Assembly: GCF_034190915.1 (NCBI RefSeq)
Contig: NW_026947506.1
Coordinates: 15,995,501 to 16,059,500, forward strand
DNA length: 64,000 bases
Direction: 5' to 3'
Source: Cavia porcellus
Lineage: Eukaryota; Chordata; Mammalia; Rodentia; Caviidae
In this document: piece after piece, positions 12,433-23,824 of the stretch
How the letters are laid out: each line of letters begins with the position of its first letter
Numbering within the stretch: the first letter of the stretch is position 1
Translations under genes and position numbers: made by a program
Notes under the pieces: model-generated
Told to the model about the DNA's origin: nothing
Database searches by the model: none
What the model saw: only the letters and a program-made list of their open reading frames with translations

Positions 12433-13557
12433 ATGTTAAGGGTTTCCAGTACCGCAGGCCCAGCAGAAATGTCACAGGGGCCAGCAGTGGACAGCAGGTA
12501 CACCACAGACATCAAAGTAGTGAATGTGTCCTTTTTGTGGACCATTGATAACATTAGATTTTGCCTAAAGGAAATAGATGACTGCATTCAAAGTTCAATC
12601 TTTTCAGCTGAAGGAAATGATCAAGTGAAATGGTGCTTACGACTCTACCCAAATGGTCTTGATGAACAAAGCAAAGATTATGTGTGCTTATACCTGGGAA
12701 TGATTTGCTGTCCAAGGAGGGTAGCTCGTGCAAAATTCACCTTTTCCATTCTGAATGCCAATGGAGAGAAAACCAAGGTGCTCTCAAGTCCACAAGCTTA
12801 TACATTTGTGCGAGGAAAGGACTGGGGATTCAAAAATTTCATCCTTAGAGAGTTTCTTTTGGATCCAAACAATGGGCTTCTCTCCAATGACAAGCTTTCC
12901 TTCTTCTGTGAAGTGAAAGTAGCACAAGATCCCACCAATCATTCCAGCCAGAATATTATGAAGCTGGTTAAGGTTCCTGAGGGCTGCTTGGCAGAGGATC
13001 TAGGAGGACTGTGGGAGCGATCCCAGCTCTCAGACTGTTGCTTGTGTGTGGCTGGCTAGGAATTCCAAGCTCACAAAGCCATCTTAGCAGCTTGCTCTCC
13101 AGTTTTAATGGCATTGTTGGAACATGAAAAGCAAGGAAGCAAAAAGAATTGTGTTGAAATCAGTGACATGGATCCTGAAGTTTTTAAGGAAATGATATAC
13201 TTTATGTACACTGGAAAGGCACCAAACCTAGGGATCATGGCAACTGAACTGCTGGAGGCTGCAACCAGGTTTGGTCTGGAGCGCCTGAAGCTCATGTGTG
13301 AGAACCACCTGTGCAGCAACCTCTCTGTGGAGAATGCCGTGGAAATCCTCATCTTGGCTGACCTCCACAGTGCACATCAGTTGAAAACCCGGACACTGGA
13401 TTTCATCAATTTTCATGTTTCTGACATCCTGGAGACCTCTGAGTGGAAGGCCATGGTGGTGTCCCACCCTCACTTGGTGGCCGAAGCCTATCACTCTCTG
13501 GTTTCCATGCAGTGTGCATTCATGGTACCCCCATGCAAGCATGTGAGACTGTCCTGA
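12433..13557 (+). pseudogene. SPOP-like MATH-BTB gene copy 1, premature stop
   Basis: The reading frame aligns without gaps to 374-residue SPOP, but codon 209 is TAG (13057-13059) where copies 3-6 have CAG (Gln). The MATH half (residues about 31-161) is complete and encodes the same protein as copy 2. The BTB and BACK parts remain open after the stop (a second frame starts at Met 13108). Within 13057-13150 there are six substitutions relative to copy 3: Q209 to stop, R221C, F225L, R240C and two silent changes. Almost no other differences lie nearby. The C-terminus ends CKHVRLS. Promoter and polyadenylation signals are intact, so a truncated MATH-only protein of 208 residues is conceivable, but pseudogene is the safer call. 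Confidence 0.85.
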
Positions 13558-14006
13558 GATCCCACATATATCTCCATTTATCTTCCCAAAACCCTGGCCA
13601 CATTTGCTGCCCCTGAACCATAATATGCTAGGGCAATCCGTGGAAACTTCACTCTTCTATGTGGAAATATTAAATTGTGCCTCTCTAGGGGAGAGAAGGG
13701 ACCACCGTCTTAAGGTCAGAAAAAGGAAATGCGATACTGAGAATTTAGAAGTCGTGTATCATGCATTTTCAAATCTGTGTTTTATAATATTGAGCAAAGT
13801 GGGTTTTTACAGTGTCGATGCCAAACGGAAACCAAAACTCCTGTCAATGTTGAAGGCAGACCTGGGGTGGGGCTACCCTTAGAGACAGGGACCATGAACT
13901 TCACTCTGTAAATGCAAGACTCCTTCCTGGCTTTCTGCCCCATCATGCATCCCTGGGCACCCCACTTGTAACACGGGCTTTTTGCTGTCCCTCACTTTTC
14001 TCTGTA

Positions 14007-14012
14007 AATAAA
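14007..14012 (+). terminator. polyadenylation signal of copy 1
   Basis: AATAAA lies about 450 bp after the stop codon and is followed by a T/G-rich stretch (TTACTTTGTACAGTTGTTTGG) suitable as a downstream element. It is conserved at this place in every unit and in the minus-strand pseudogene. Confidence 0.65.
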
Positions 14013-14869
14013 CCTGAATCTTACTTTGTACAGTTGTTTGGCTCCTCATCCTTTTTCTGTATGTTAGATTCAGAAGCTAAGAAAAATTTCAGTGTGCTGA
14101 TGATTTCAGGCCCATCCACGGGATGAACACAGTGGATGTACAATGTCACTAATTAACATAGTAGATGGCAGAAATAAATGACCCAGAACTCAGGCTGCTG
14201 AAGCCAAAGGACAATCACACAATGCAAGTCTTTGCTCATGTTGTCCTGTCCCAGTGACACAGACAGGCAGCACAAGCACTACAGCACATTCCCGCAAAAT
14301 CTAGGCCTCTGAGCGAGCAGTCCAATCATGGTCCTGGAGAAAAAAGAGAGGAAAATGCTCAGATTTACGAAAATGGCATGAAAGAGAATTAAAAGTAGAA
14401 GTGTTTTATGTATTTCAGAGGAATTCATGTTGAGGAAGCAAAATTTATTACTTACAACTGCACTAAGAAATGGCTGTTGGCAAATTCACACTATAAATCT
14501 CAAAAAGAGCTTCTCACTGTGAACATTTAATATTCATAAGAGTAGAAAACATGTTTCTATTGTATTATGAAGAATAGAATTAAAATTAAAAATGAAAACG
14601 TAGTGGGTTTCATCTCAAAGTTTGGGCTTTTGTAAAAATCATTAGTGGTGTTACTCTGGAATCACCTAGAATCTGTAATGGCTCAGAGCTTCTAAAAATA
14701 TATAAAGAAATGGATCCCCTTGTCTTGAACAGGTACAGATTGTAAAACATTTGTTTAATCAGGGCTTACAGCTGGTAACCCTTTATGTGCTGGTTGTGTA
14801 AATCTTCATGAATGTCAATATGGGATAACAACCTGTATAACAATTATGCAGTAAAATCACTACGAGTTT

Positions 14870-14870
<1 letters not shown>

Positions 14871-14960
<90 letters not shown>

Positions 14961-14965
14961 GTGTA

Positions 14966-14996
<31 letters not shown>

Positions 14997-15007
14997 CTAT
15001 CTCTCTC
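14871..15007. repeat. compound (CT)n(TA)n(CTGT)n microsatellite (unit 1)
   Basis: Runs of CT, then TA, then CTGT/CTAT repeats follow each other. Lengths and order of blocks vary between units, so it is useful for telling copies apart. Confidence 0.95.
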
Positions 15008-15009
15008 AG

Positions 15010-15090
15010 TCTTTATCATGGCTTGAACTCATGACTCACAACCTGGTCATTGCCAGGCAAGTGCTTCTTTGGCTCAGTTTACTGCCTGAC
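15010..15090 (-). repeat. ID-like SINE, minus strand (unit 1)
   Basis: GGCTTGAACTCATGACTCAC..TTGCCAGGCAAGTGCTTCTTTGGCTCAGTTTA is the reverse complement of a tRNA-derived ID-type SINE (TAGCTCAGTGG..GCACTTGCCTAGCA..GGGTTCAAT). It is diverged. Confidence 0.5.
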
Positions 15091-18000
15091 TTTTGCAGAT
15101 ATTTGGCATACACATGTCCTATTCTTGTGTCCTTAATCCTAGAAGTGTCCCTTTCTCACCTCAAGCCGGCTGAGATTGTTGAAAATGAGACAAAATAATT
15201 CACTCTGTGTGCATATTTCTTGAAAAGAACTATGGTTCTTAGATGTTGTGGGAATATGTGTTTTGGTATTATCACCCTCAAGTTTTATTTCACGTCCATT
15301 CTCTACTCCTCATTAAAGAGAATAAAACAGGAAAAGCTTTAAAGGAGGAAAAAAGGAAATTTTTTATTAATTTTTTGTGTGAAAACTTTCAGAACACAGA
15401 TTCCTCAGCTGTCCATACCTGACTTGCTGATTATGTAGGAGTCATCCCAGTTGCTTGGGAATCGCTGTTCATCCTACAAGGGAGAACATTCAAATGTTAA
15501 TTTTTTTCTTTCCAAATATATAAATAATTATTATCTTTTACATGAAATGTGGAAATTAAAAAGTATGAGTTTCTGTCACTGCCTCAAATGAACAACAAAA
15601 AACATTGAAAATAACTTACAAAGTGTAATTTCCTCATAGTGAAATGAATGGAGCAAAGTGGATTAGGGCAGAGGATTTTTCAGGGCAAGCACAGGTCTTC
15701 TCAGCTTCTCTGAGTACAAATATGTGTTACAGTGACTTATTGTCAAGTGCTTCATAGAAACAGAAGTTATATTGAATGTACAAATTGACCAAAAGAATGT
15801 TTTCCTTGCAATTCTAAAGAGGAACCAGGCAAGAATTGCAGCTTAAGTGGCTGAAGGGCAACCAGTGAGATATGGTGCTATATTAACACTCTTGTGAGAA
15901 TGACATGCCAGCTGTTAAGCATTAGGAGTTAGGACTGAGAATGCTTGTTCATTCCCTCAGTTGGTGTCACAGTTGTGAACTCTTGAAGGCTGATGTGCTC
16001 CCGTTTCCAGAAAACAATCATCCCTCTGTGATGTTGGGATTCGATGGGGGTTAATGCTAATCCAACATTACTAGCAGAAGACTTTTTTGAAGAAACCACT
16101 TGTTTGACTGCTTAATTCTAAGAAAAATATATGACAGAAGATGAACAAGAATTTGCCATAACTTTACAGGCATTCTGAAGCAAGGAAATCACCAACTGCA
16201 TTTGGCAAGCACTGAAAGGCCTGCCAAAGTCCCTGGAGGCACCAATTGACCTGTATCATCCAAAGTTGTGTGTCACACATTCTCGAGCTACTAGTGAAGG
16301 CATCTTGTGACACTTCCAACTCTTATGTGCAAACAACACACTAATAAATAAAGTATCTATCCAGGAGTCCCGGATGATGAAAGTGGTAGGAGACTAGTGA
16401 CAAATAGTAAAATTGCATGAACCATTTCGTTTCCTTCATTCAACTCTAATCACAATATGACTGATTATTTATGTGTAAAGTTAGCATGTAGTGATCTCTC
16501 AGTCAGCAAATCAACAACCCTAGGAAAACATGGAACAGATTTAGAGTTTTCTAACCAAAATGGGAAGCAACAGGAGCCAAATTTACCTGACCTTGAAAGC
16601 AGGCACATGGATTAGCCTTATCACACCTCTGTGGAAGATATCTCGGTCTAAATTCTTAGGTACTGTAACCCTGAATCTTTAAAGTTTCTATTCCTCTTTA
16701 CTTTCCATTTTGCACTTGTAATTCATCCTACTGTCATCTTGTAATCTCAATAAACCGCAACTAACTATGTATCACAAGGTATATACCAGGCAATACTCTT
16801 GTATCTGTACACAAGAATGTGGAAAAATTTTTGCCCCTTCAGTTGTAACATAGCTCTAGGGCTGGATTAGAAACAAAGCAGCATTTTCCCACCTTTCATC
16901 AGCCTGGTTTAAAAGGCATTGCTACACAAAGAGAATTCGTGAAAAAATGTAAAATATGTTCCTACAAGACTGATGACATTTTCCATGCAAATGGAATTCC
17001 ACAGTGTATCCAAGGAAGAAACTTATACAATATTCTAAGAAGGGTTAATTTTGGAAAAATTTTACCCTATTTAAAAGGCACTTGAAGAACTTGCATTTCG
17101 TTAGCTTTACTACATTTTGTGTGTGCGTTTGTGTGTGTGTGTGTGTGTATCTTTAATAGTGAGTGTTATGCTCATATATATAAAAGTAGCTATAGAGAAG
17201 AAAATTTATTACACATTACCCATGATTTCTGTTTTTCTTGTCATTTTGTACAAGAAAGTATCTTCTTAATGTAGAAATATCAAAATCTACACAACTGAAT
17301 TACAACTAGTGCACATATTTTGTATAAAATTCAGAACCTAAAATTAACTAAGAGAGCACAGCAATGATGATTGTTGGGTATTGTACTGATAGGGGCATTG
17401 AACCTATTTTGGTTATGCTAGTTATTGCAGAATCAGGAAATCATCAACACTAGTGAGGGAAGATGTTTGGACCTGGGGACTCTTGTTCCTGGTAACAGTG
17501 ACAGCTAGTGAGGCCAGTGGACAATGCTGAGAGACTCAGCAGTGTAGGTAAGCAGCAGACATCGAGGTGTTTACTGTCTGGCACAGAATGGAGAAGGATT
17601 TTGTCATTCAGCGGGAGGGAATGTTTGGCAGGAGCCATGTTGAAGTGAAGTCAGATGAACCTTAACCAGAACAGCTGCTGGCTTCCTTTACAAGACCCTA
17701 GTTGGGTGCAGACACATGGAAATTGATTGGAATGAGCTTATTCAAATGAGCCTCCTCTTGAGGCAGGCTGGCTAATGCTGTCTACTACTCCATCATAAGG
17801 CAGTGCCTGGTTTGAAGGGAAAGAATGGTGGAACTCAGAACACTGTATCCATAGGGGATCTAATAATGAATCCAGAGAGAATCCTGGAAGAGAACGATTT
17901 TTTTTTCATTCATTTTTCTTTTTGGTTTGGTATTTTCTTGTTTTATTCATCTGCTTTTTAATTCTCCTTTATTTTGTTCTTAATTTCTGCGGGTGACTGT

Positions 18001-18947
18001 GATTCCTAACTTCCCTGTGGGTATGCTTTTGTTTGGATTTCAATTTTTCTCTTTCAAATCTCATTTAGTCTTCTGCATTAGTTTCCCCCAGTAGGTGGGA
18101 TCCATCTACCATCTCCGTTGTATTGTAATCTCTTTCCCTTTGGCCATTACTCTTCTTCCTCTGAAATATATTTTGAATCTTAACCCTTGAGGACAGATTG
18201 GACATATCATGAATTCATATATTGTTTATGATTGTTTGCATTCTGTTTTATCTTCCCGAATTCAGTTCATACTGTTAGGAAACTAGCAAGTATCACTCCA
18301 GGAATTCAATTGAAACAGAAAAGACATGAGAACACACAAATCAGACTAATCCTCTGGCACCCAGGCCAATAAAGCAAACCTGGGGGGAAATGAGGTTGGA
18401 AAATTTGAAAACCCAATGGTAGGTTACTTCAATGTGGCAACAAGGCAATTGAATGAGGTTGTGGAATATATTAAAACAGAAGTAATCTCTCAAGTAACCA
18501 CAACTAACTACAGAGATTACCAAAATACACAACATTCTTAGTGATGTTAGTTCAGACACAGCCAAAAAATCAGGCGAGTTTACAAGAACTGTTGAAGCAC
18601 AACCTAAGAAATAAATGAACCCATTAAATAGATTCAAGCCGATATGCAAGAGAAAAAAATCCATTTTAAAAATTCAGAGCACTTTAGGCCAGTTTGAGGA
18701 AAGGACTTCACATACTGAGTACAGGCTGGCACTTAATGACGAGGAGAGACAACAAATGACATTAAAAGCACTTTGTAGACATCAAGACAGAAAGCTTTCC
18801 TGGTACAGAAGAGGAATTTAACCTACCAATAATTGAGGCAATTATTTCTCCAGTTAGCACTGATTAAAAGAATTCTACCTGCCCATGTGTAATAGACAAG
18901 TTTGCAGACATTCAAATAAAAATAGAGTATTAAAATCTGTTAGGGAT

Positions 18948-19045
18948 GGGCTGGGGATTTCTCTCAGTAGCATAAGCAACTTCCTGGCAAGCAGTAGTCC
19001 TGAGTTCTATCCCTGGTAACAATAAAAACGAAAAAGAGAAAAAAA
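18948..19045 (+). repeat. ID-like SINE (unit 2)
   Basis: GGGCTGGGGATTTCTCTCAG start, CTTCCTGGCAAGCAGTAG middle and an A-rich tail. It is orthologous in position to the element at 10188. Confidence 0.6.
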
Positions 19046-19233
19046 ATATCTGTTAGGGATGAGGACTGTTGTGCTCCTTCCAATAAGGTCCCCAAGTACA
19101 TTAGGTTATGTAACACTTCTGAGGCTGGAGGAAAACTGGATCACACTCTGAGTATGTAAAACAGAAAAAAGAGAAGCTTTGGAAGAAAGCCAGTGATATC
19201 TATCCCTGAAGTGGTAGCCCTTCTTACGGTCTA

Positions 19234-19315
19234 CCTTCCTTCCTTCCTTCCTTCCTTCCTTCCTTCCTTCCTTCCTTCCTTGCTGGCTTCCTTCTTTCCT
19301 TCCTTGCTTCCTTCC
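19234..19315. repeat. (CTTC)n microsatellite (unit 2)
   Basis: CTTC tetranucleotide tract interrupted by TGCTGG. Unit 3 shares this interruption, which supports their recent common origin. Confidence 0.95.
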
Positions 19316-19350
19316 ATCCCTCATTCCCTCTGTCCTTCCATTCTTTTGGT

Positions 19351-19466
19351 TTTTAATTCAAGTTAGTATTTAATCCCACATGTCCTTGAAACTGCAATGA
19401 TATTCCTGCCTCAGCTTTGAGAGTGCTGGGATTAATGATGTGTTCGCCCACACCCTGCAAATCCGC
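19351..19466 (-). repeat. B1-like SINE, minus strand (unit 2)
   Basis: Same element as at 10605-10720, with the GCCTCAGCTTTGAGAGTGCTGGGATTA core. Confidence 0.65.
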
Positions 19467-20763
19467 ATTGTTATTTTGTGTGAAAGGAGATAAAATTAAA
19501 CACAACAAAACAGAGCAAAATTGGACATAATAACTCAATGTAAGAGATATAAATTTCAAAACTAGATAATCTGAAATCTTCCCTATCTATCATGTTGTCT
19601 CTTGTTTTCTTCCAAATAGTTGCCCATGTCTTGCCACACAGAGAATTCATACTGAGCAACCTAGTATAAAATTAATCCAAACAGTCTGAGAAAGGAGTTT
19701 TAGGTCTTTAAAATCAGACAAAAAGGAAGTCACTAATGGCTGTGCTAGAATCTGTTGTTTGCTTCAAAATGCCTGTGCATACTTTCATGTATGTGGAAAC
19801 TCAGTTAAACACAACCAGCTTAAAAAAAAAAGACCATATTATATAGAACAAACCAAAACATGGATAAAAGTATTGGTCTTCAAAGAGATGATAGAAGGAA
19901 ATCCGCTCCTTACTACATTGCCTAGGGTCAACCTCTCAAGGGACGTCCAGATTACAGGCTCCAACTTGCCAATGGGATAGGGGGAGAAGATGTGATGTTG
20001 GTTTCTCAGCCTGCAGGCTGGCAGAATCACAGCTGCTCATGGTGGGGAGAGGGTTTGCCTGGACTCCTGGCACTCGCAGCATGACCCATGTCCCAGGAAA
20101 TTCCAGTGGAACTCAGTAATATTACTATTTCCAAACATTGGATCCAAGGAGTGAACTAGGTTAGTAAGAGATCTAAGAGCTCTGAGGAAGTAGCATTTAC
20201 AGTTGTCCCACACTAGACTTTAGGTTTAGAGACATTCTGCCAATATTCACTGTTTGTGCCTGTCCCAAATCCATGTCCCTTGCTCCCGACACTGTATCAG
20301 ATTACCCAGAAGAACCACCTCTTCACTCCCAGCACACCTATTTCTCATGGAGCCTTGAATCTGCTCCCTTCACATTACTTCCCTGCAACTGGCTTTCACC
20401 CACATGTGATCCCAAGGGAAAAGGTGCCTTATTGACCTCTCAGTCCTGCTTTGCTCCTTACCACCAGAAAGGAATAAACACAGAGGGCCTACTGAGAACA
20501 GTGGCATGCTGGAGTTACTATCCTCCACCCTAGTCTCTCATGTTCTGGAAATGGCAGGAAGACGATAGACCAGAGAACTCCCCCATATGAATGAGACAAA
20601 AGAAATTGTGGGCTAGTAAAACAGACTGTTTTCATAAACATATAGAAAAGACAGGTAGGATGAAAATTGACTGAGTCTCACATTTTGAGTGAGACACACC
20701 TAGGGCAATTGGATTAGAATAGGGTGGGAAGAACCACCATAGGGTGGATCCTGTCCTAAGAGT

Positions 20764-20771
20764 TATAAAAG
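20764..20771 (+). promoter_or_regulatory. TATA box of SPOP-like copy 2
   Basis: TATAAAAG, 411 bp before the first ATG, in sequence essentially the same as the other copies. Confidence 0.45.
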
Positions 20772-21174
20772 GGACACCAAGAAGGAAGAATCCTTTCTGT
20801 TTCCATGATGAGGTGGTTCCCTGCTTGAAACTTGGAATTCATATCCTTGCTTCCAGCCCAGATGAATTAGCCTCCTGAAAGGAACTCAGACGGGACTCAA
20901 CAAGGCTTCGTATTTTAGGGTCTGTGCATTTTGGTGAGCTATTTCTTTGAGTGATCAAGAAACATATCAGAATTGACTTATATACTAGGAAATCTCAGTC
21001 AGTTTATTTCTAAATACGTATTTCTTTTAATCTATAAACTAGGCTCTCTACTTGTGATTGCCATACTGCCCTGCCTGTCTTGGAACTGCTGACTGCAGTG
21101 AAATTTGTGCCATCTGGTGAAGAAGAAATTTGATTCCTGTGACTTGACAAGCTTGCTGCACTTTCACTCTGCTG

Positions 21175-22299
21175 ATGTTAAGGGTTTCCAGTACCGCAGG
21201 CCCAGCAGAAATGTCACAGGGGCCAGCAGTGGACAGCAGGTACACCACAGACATCAAAGTAGTGAATGTGTCCTTTTTGTGGACCATTGATAACATTAGA
21301 TTTTGCCTAAAGGAAATAGATGACTGCATTCAAAGTTCAATCTTTTCAGCTGAAGGAAATGATCAAGTGAAATGGTGCTTACGACTCTACCCAAATGGTC
21401 TTGATGAACAAAGCAAAGATTATGTGTGCTTATACCTGGGAATGATTTGCTGTCCAAGGAGGGTAGCTCGTGCAAAATTCACCTTTTCCATTCTGAATGC
21501 CAATGGAGAGAAAACCAAGGTGCTCTCAAGTCCACAAGCTTATACATTTGTGCGAGGAAAGGACTGGGGATTCAAAAATTTCATCCTTAGAGAGTTTCTT
21601 TTGGATCCAAACAATGGGCTTCTCTCCAATGACAAGCTTTCCTTCTTCTGTGAAGTGAAAGTAGCACAAGATCCCACCAATCATTCCAGCCAGAATATTA
21701 TGAAGCTGGTTAAGGTTCCTGAGGGCTGCTTGGCAGAGGATCTAGGAGGACTGTGGGAGCGATCCCAGCTCTCAGACTGTTGCTTGTGTGTGGCTGGCTA
21801 GGAATTCCAAGCTCACAAAGCCATCTTAGCAGCTTGCTCTCCAGTTTTAATGGCATTGTTGGAACATGAAAAGCAAGGAAGCAAAAAGAATTGTGTTGAA
21901 ATCAGTGACATGGATCCTGAAGTTTTTAAGGAAATGATATACTTTATGTACACTGGAAAGGCACCAAACCTAGGGATCATGGCAACTGAACTGCTGGAGG
22001 CTGCAACCAGGTTTGGTCTGGAGCGCCTGAAGCTCATGTGTGAGAACCACCTGTGCAGCAACCTCTCTGTGGAGAATGCCGTGGAAATCCTCATCTTGGC
22101 TGACCTCCACAGTGCACCTCAGTTGAAAACCCGGACACTGGATTTCATCAATTTTCATGTTTCTGACATCCTGGAGACCTCTGAGTGGAAGGCCATGGTG
22201 GTGTCCCACCCTCACTTGGTGGCCGAAGCCTATCACTCTCTGGTTTCCATGCAGTGTGCATTCATGGTACCCTCATGCAAGCGTGTGAGACTGTCCTGA
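21175..22299 (+). pseudogene. SPOP-like MATH-BTB gene copy 2, premature stop
   Basis: The frame is collinear with SPOP and carries the same TAG at codon 209 (21799-21801) and the same six-substitution patch (to about 21892) as copy 1, so the two are duplicates of one already-broken gene. Downstream frame from Met 21850 is open. Differences from copy 1 include H315P in the BACK-like region and a C-terminus ending SCKRVRLS instead of PCKHVRLS. The MATH half is intact with the substrate-cleft aromatics. A 208-residue MATH-only product is possible, since promoter and polyadenylation signals are preserved, but there is no evidence that it is made. Confidence 0.85.
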
Positions 22300-22748
22300 G
22301 ATCCCACATCTATCTCCATTTATCTTCCCAAAACCCTGGCCACATTTGCTGCCCCTGAACCATAATATGCTAGGGCAATCCGTGGAAACTTCACTCTTCT
22401 ATGTGGAAATATTAAATTGTGCCTCTCTAGGGGAGAGAAGGGACCACCGTCTTAAGGTCAGAAAAAGGAAATGGGATCTTGAGAATTTAGAAGTCGTGTA
22501 TCATGCATTTTCAAATCTGTGTTTTATAATATTGAGCAAAGTGGGTTTTTACAGTGTCGATGCCAAACGGAAACCAAAACTCCTGTCAATGTTGAAGGCA
22601 GACCTGGGGTGGGGCTACCCTTAGAGGCAGGGACCATGAACTTCACTCTGTAAATGCAAGACTCCTTCCTGGCTTTCTGCCCCATCATGCATCCCTGGGC
22701 ACCCCACTTGTAACACGGGCTTTTTGCTGTCCCTCACTTTTCTCTGTA

Positions 22749-22754
22749 AATAAA
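22749..22754 (+). terminator. polyadenylation signal of copy 2
   Basis: AATAAA about 450 bp after the stop, followed by a T/G-rich element, as in copy 1. Confidence 0.65.
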
Positions 22755-23608
22755 CCTGAATCTTACTTTGTACAGTTGTTTGGCTCCTCATCCTTTTTCT
22801 GTATGTTAGATTCAGAAGCTAAGAAAAATTTCAGTGTGCTGATGATTTCAGGCCCATCCACGGGATGAACACAGTGGATGTACAATGTCACTAATTAACA
22901 TAGTAGATGGCAGAAATAAATGACCCAGAACTCAGGCTGCTGAAGCCAAAGGACAATCACACAATGCAAGTCTTTGCTCATGTTGTCCTGTCCCAGTGAC
23001 ACAGACAGGCAGCACAAGCACTACAGCACATTCCCGCAAAATCTAGGCCTCTGAGCGAGCAGTCCAATCATGGTCCTGGAGAAAAAAGAGAGGAAAATGC
23101 TCAGATTTACGAAAATGGCATGAAAGAGAATTAAAAGTAGAAGTGTTTTATGTATTTCAGAGGAATTCATGTTGAGGAAGCAAAATTTATTACTTACAAC
23201 TGCACTAAGAAATGGCTGTTGGCAAATTCACACTATAAATCTCAAAAAGAGCTTCTCACTGTGAACATTTAATATTCATAAGAGTAGAAAACATGTTTCT
23301 ATTGTATTATGAAGAATAGAATTAAAATTAAAAATGAAAACGTAGTGGGTTTCATCTCAAAGTTTGGGCTTTTGTAAAAATCATTACTGGTGTTACTCTG
23401 GAATCACCTAGAATCTGTAATGGCTCAGAGCTTCTAAAAATATATAAAGAAATGGATCCCCTTGTCTTGAACAGGTACAGATTGTAAAACATTTGTTTAA
23501 TCAGGGCTTACAGCTGGTAACCCTTTATGTGCTGGTTGTGTAAATCTTCATGAATGTCAATATGGGATAACAACCTGTATAACAATTATGCAGTAAAATC
23601 ACTACGAG

Positions 23609-23611
<3 letters not shown>

Positions 23612-23694
<83 letters not shown>

Positions 23695-23699
23695 GTGTA

Positions 23700-23730
<31 letters not shown>

Positions 23731-23740
23731 CTATCTCTCT
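23612..23740. repeat. compound (CT)n(TA)n(CTGT)n microsatellite (unit 2)
   Basis: Same compound tract as in unit 1, with a longer CT block and a shorter TA block. Confidence 0.95.
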
Positions 23741-23741
23741 C

Positions 23742-23824
23742 AGTCTTTATCATGGCTTGAACTCACGACTCACAACCTGGTCATTGCCAGGCAAGTGCTT
23801 CTTTGGCTCAGTTTACTGCCTGAC
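23742..23824 (-). repeat. ID-like SINE, minus strand (unit 2)
   Basis: Same element as at 15010-15090, reverse-complement ID-type with GCCAGGCAAGTGCTTCTTTGG. Confidence 0.5.

Larger units (their letters stand above)
8011..16740 (+). repeat. tandem unit 1 (about 8.73 kb)
   Basis: Unit edges are set arbitrarily at the shared GTAATCTCAATAAAC anchor, which recurs at 8011, 16741, 25474, 34670, 43374, 52086 and 60847. The left part of this unit (8011 to about 11950) is clearly more diverged from the others, with many substitutions and small indels and a short GT tract at 8389-8401. From about 11990 on it is nearly identical to unit 2. Outside the gene, SINEs and microsatellites, the sequence upstream of the TATA box and from about 15100 to 16740 has nothing I recognise, except an LTR-like segment at 16541-16740. 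Confidence 0.9.
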
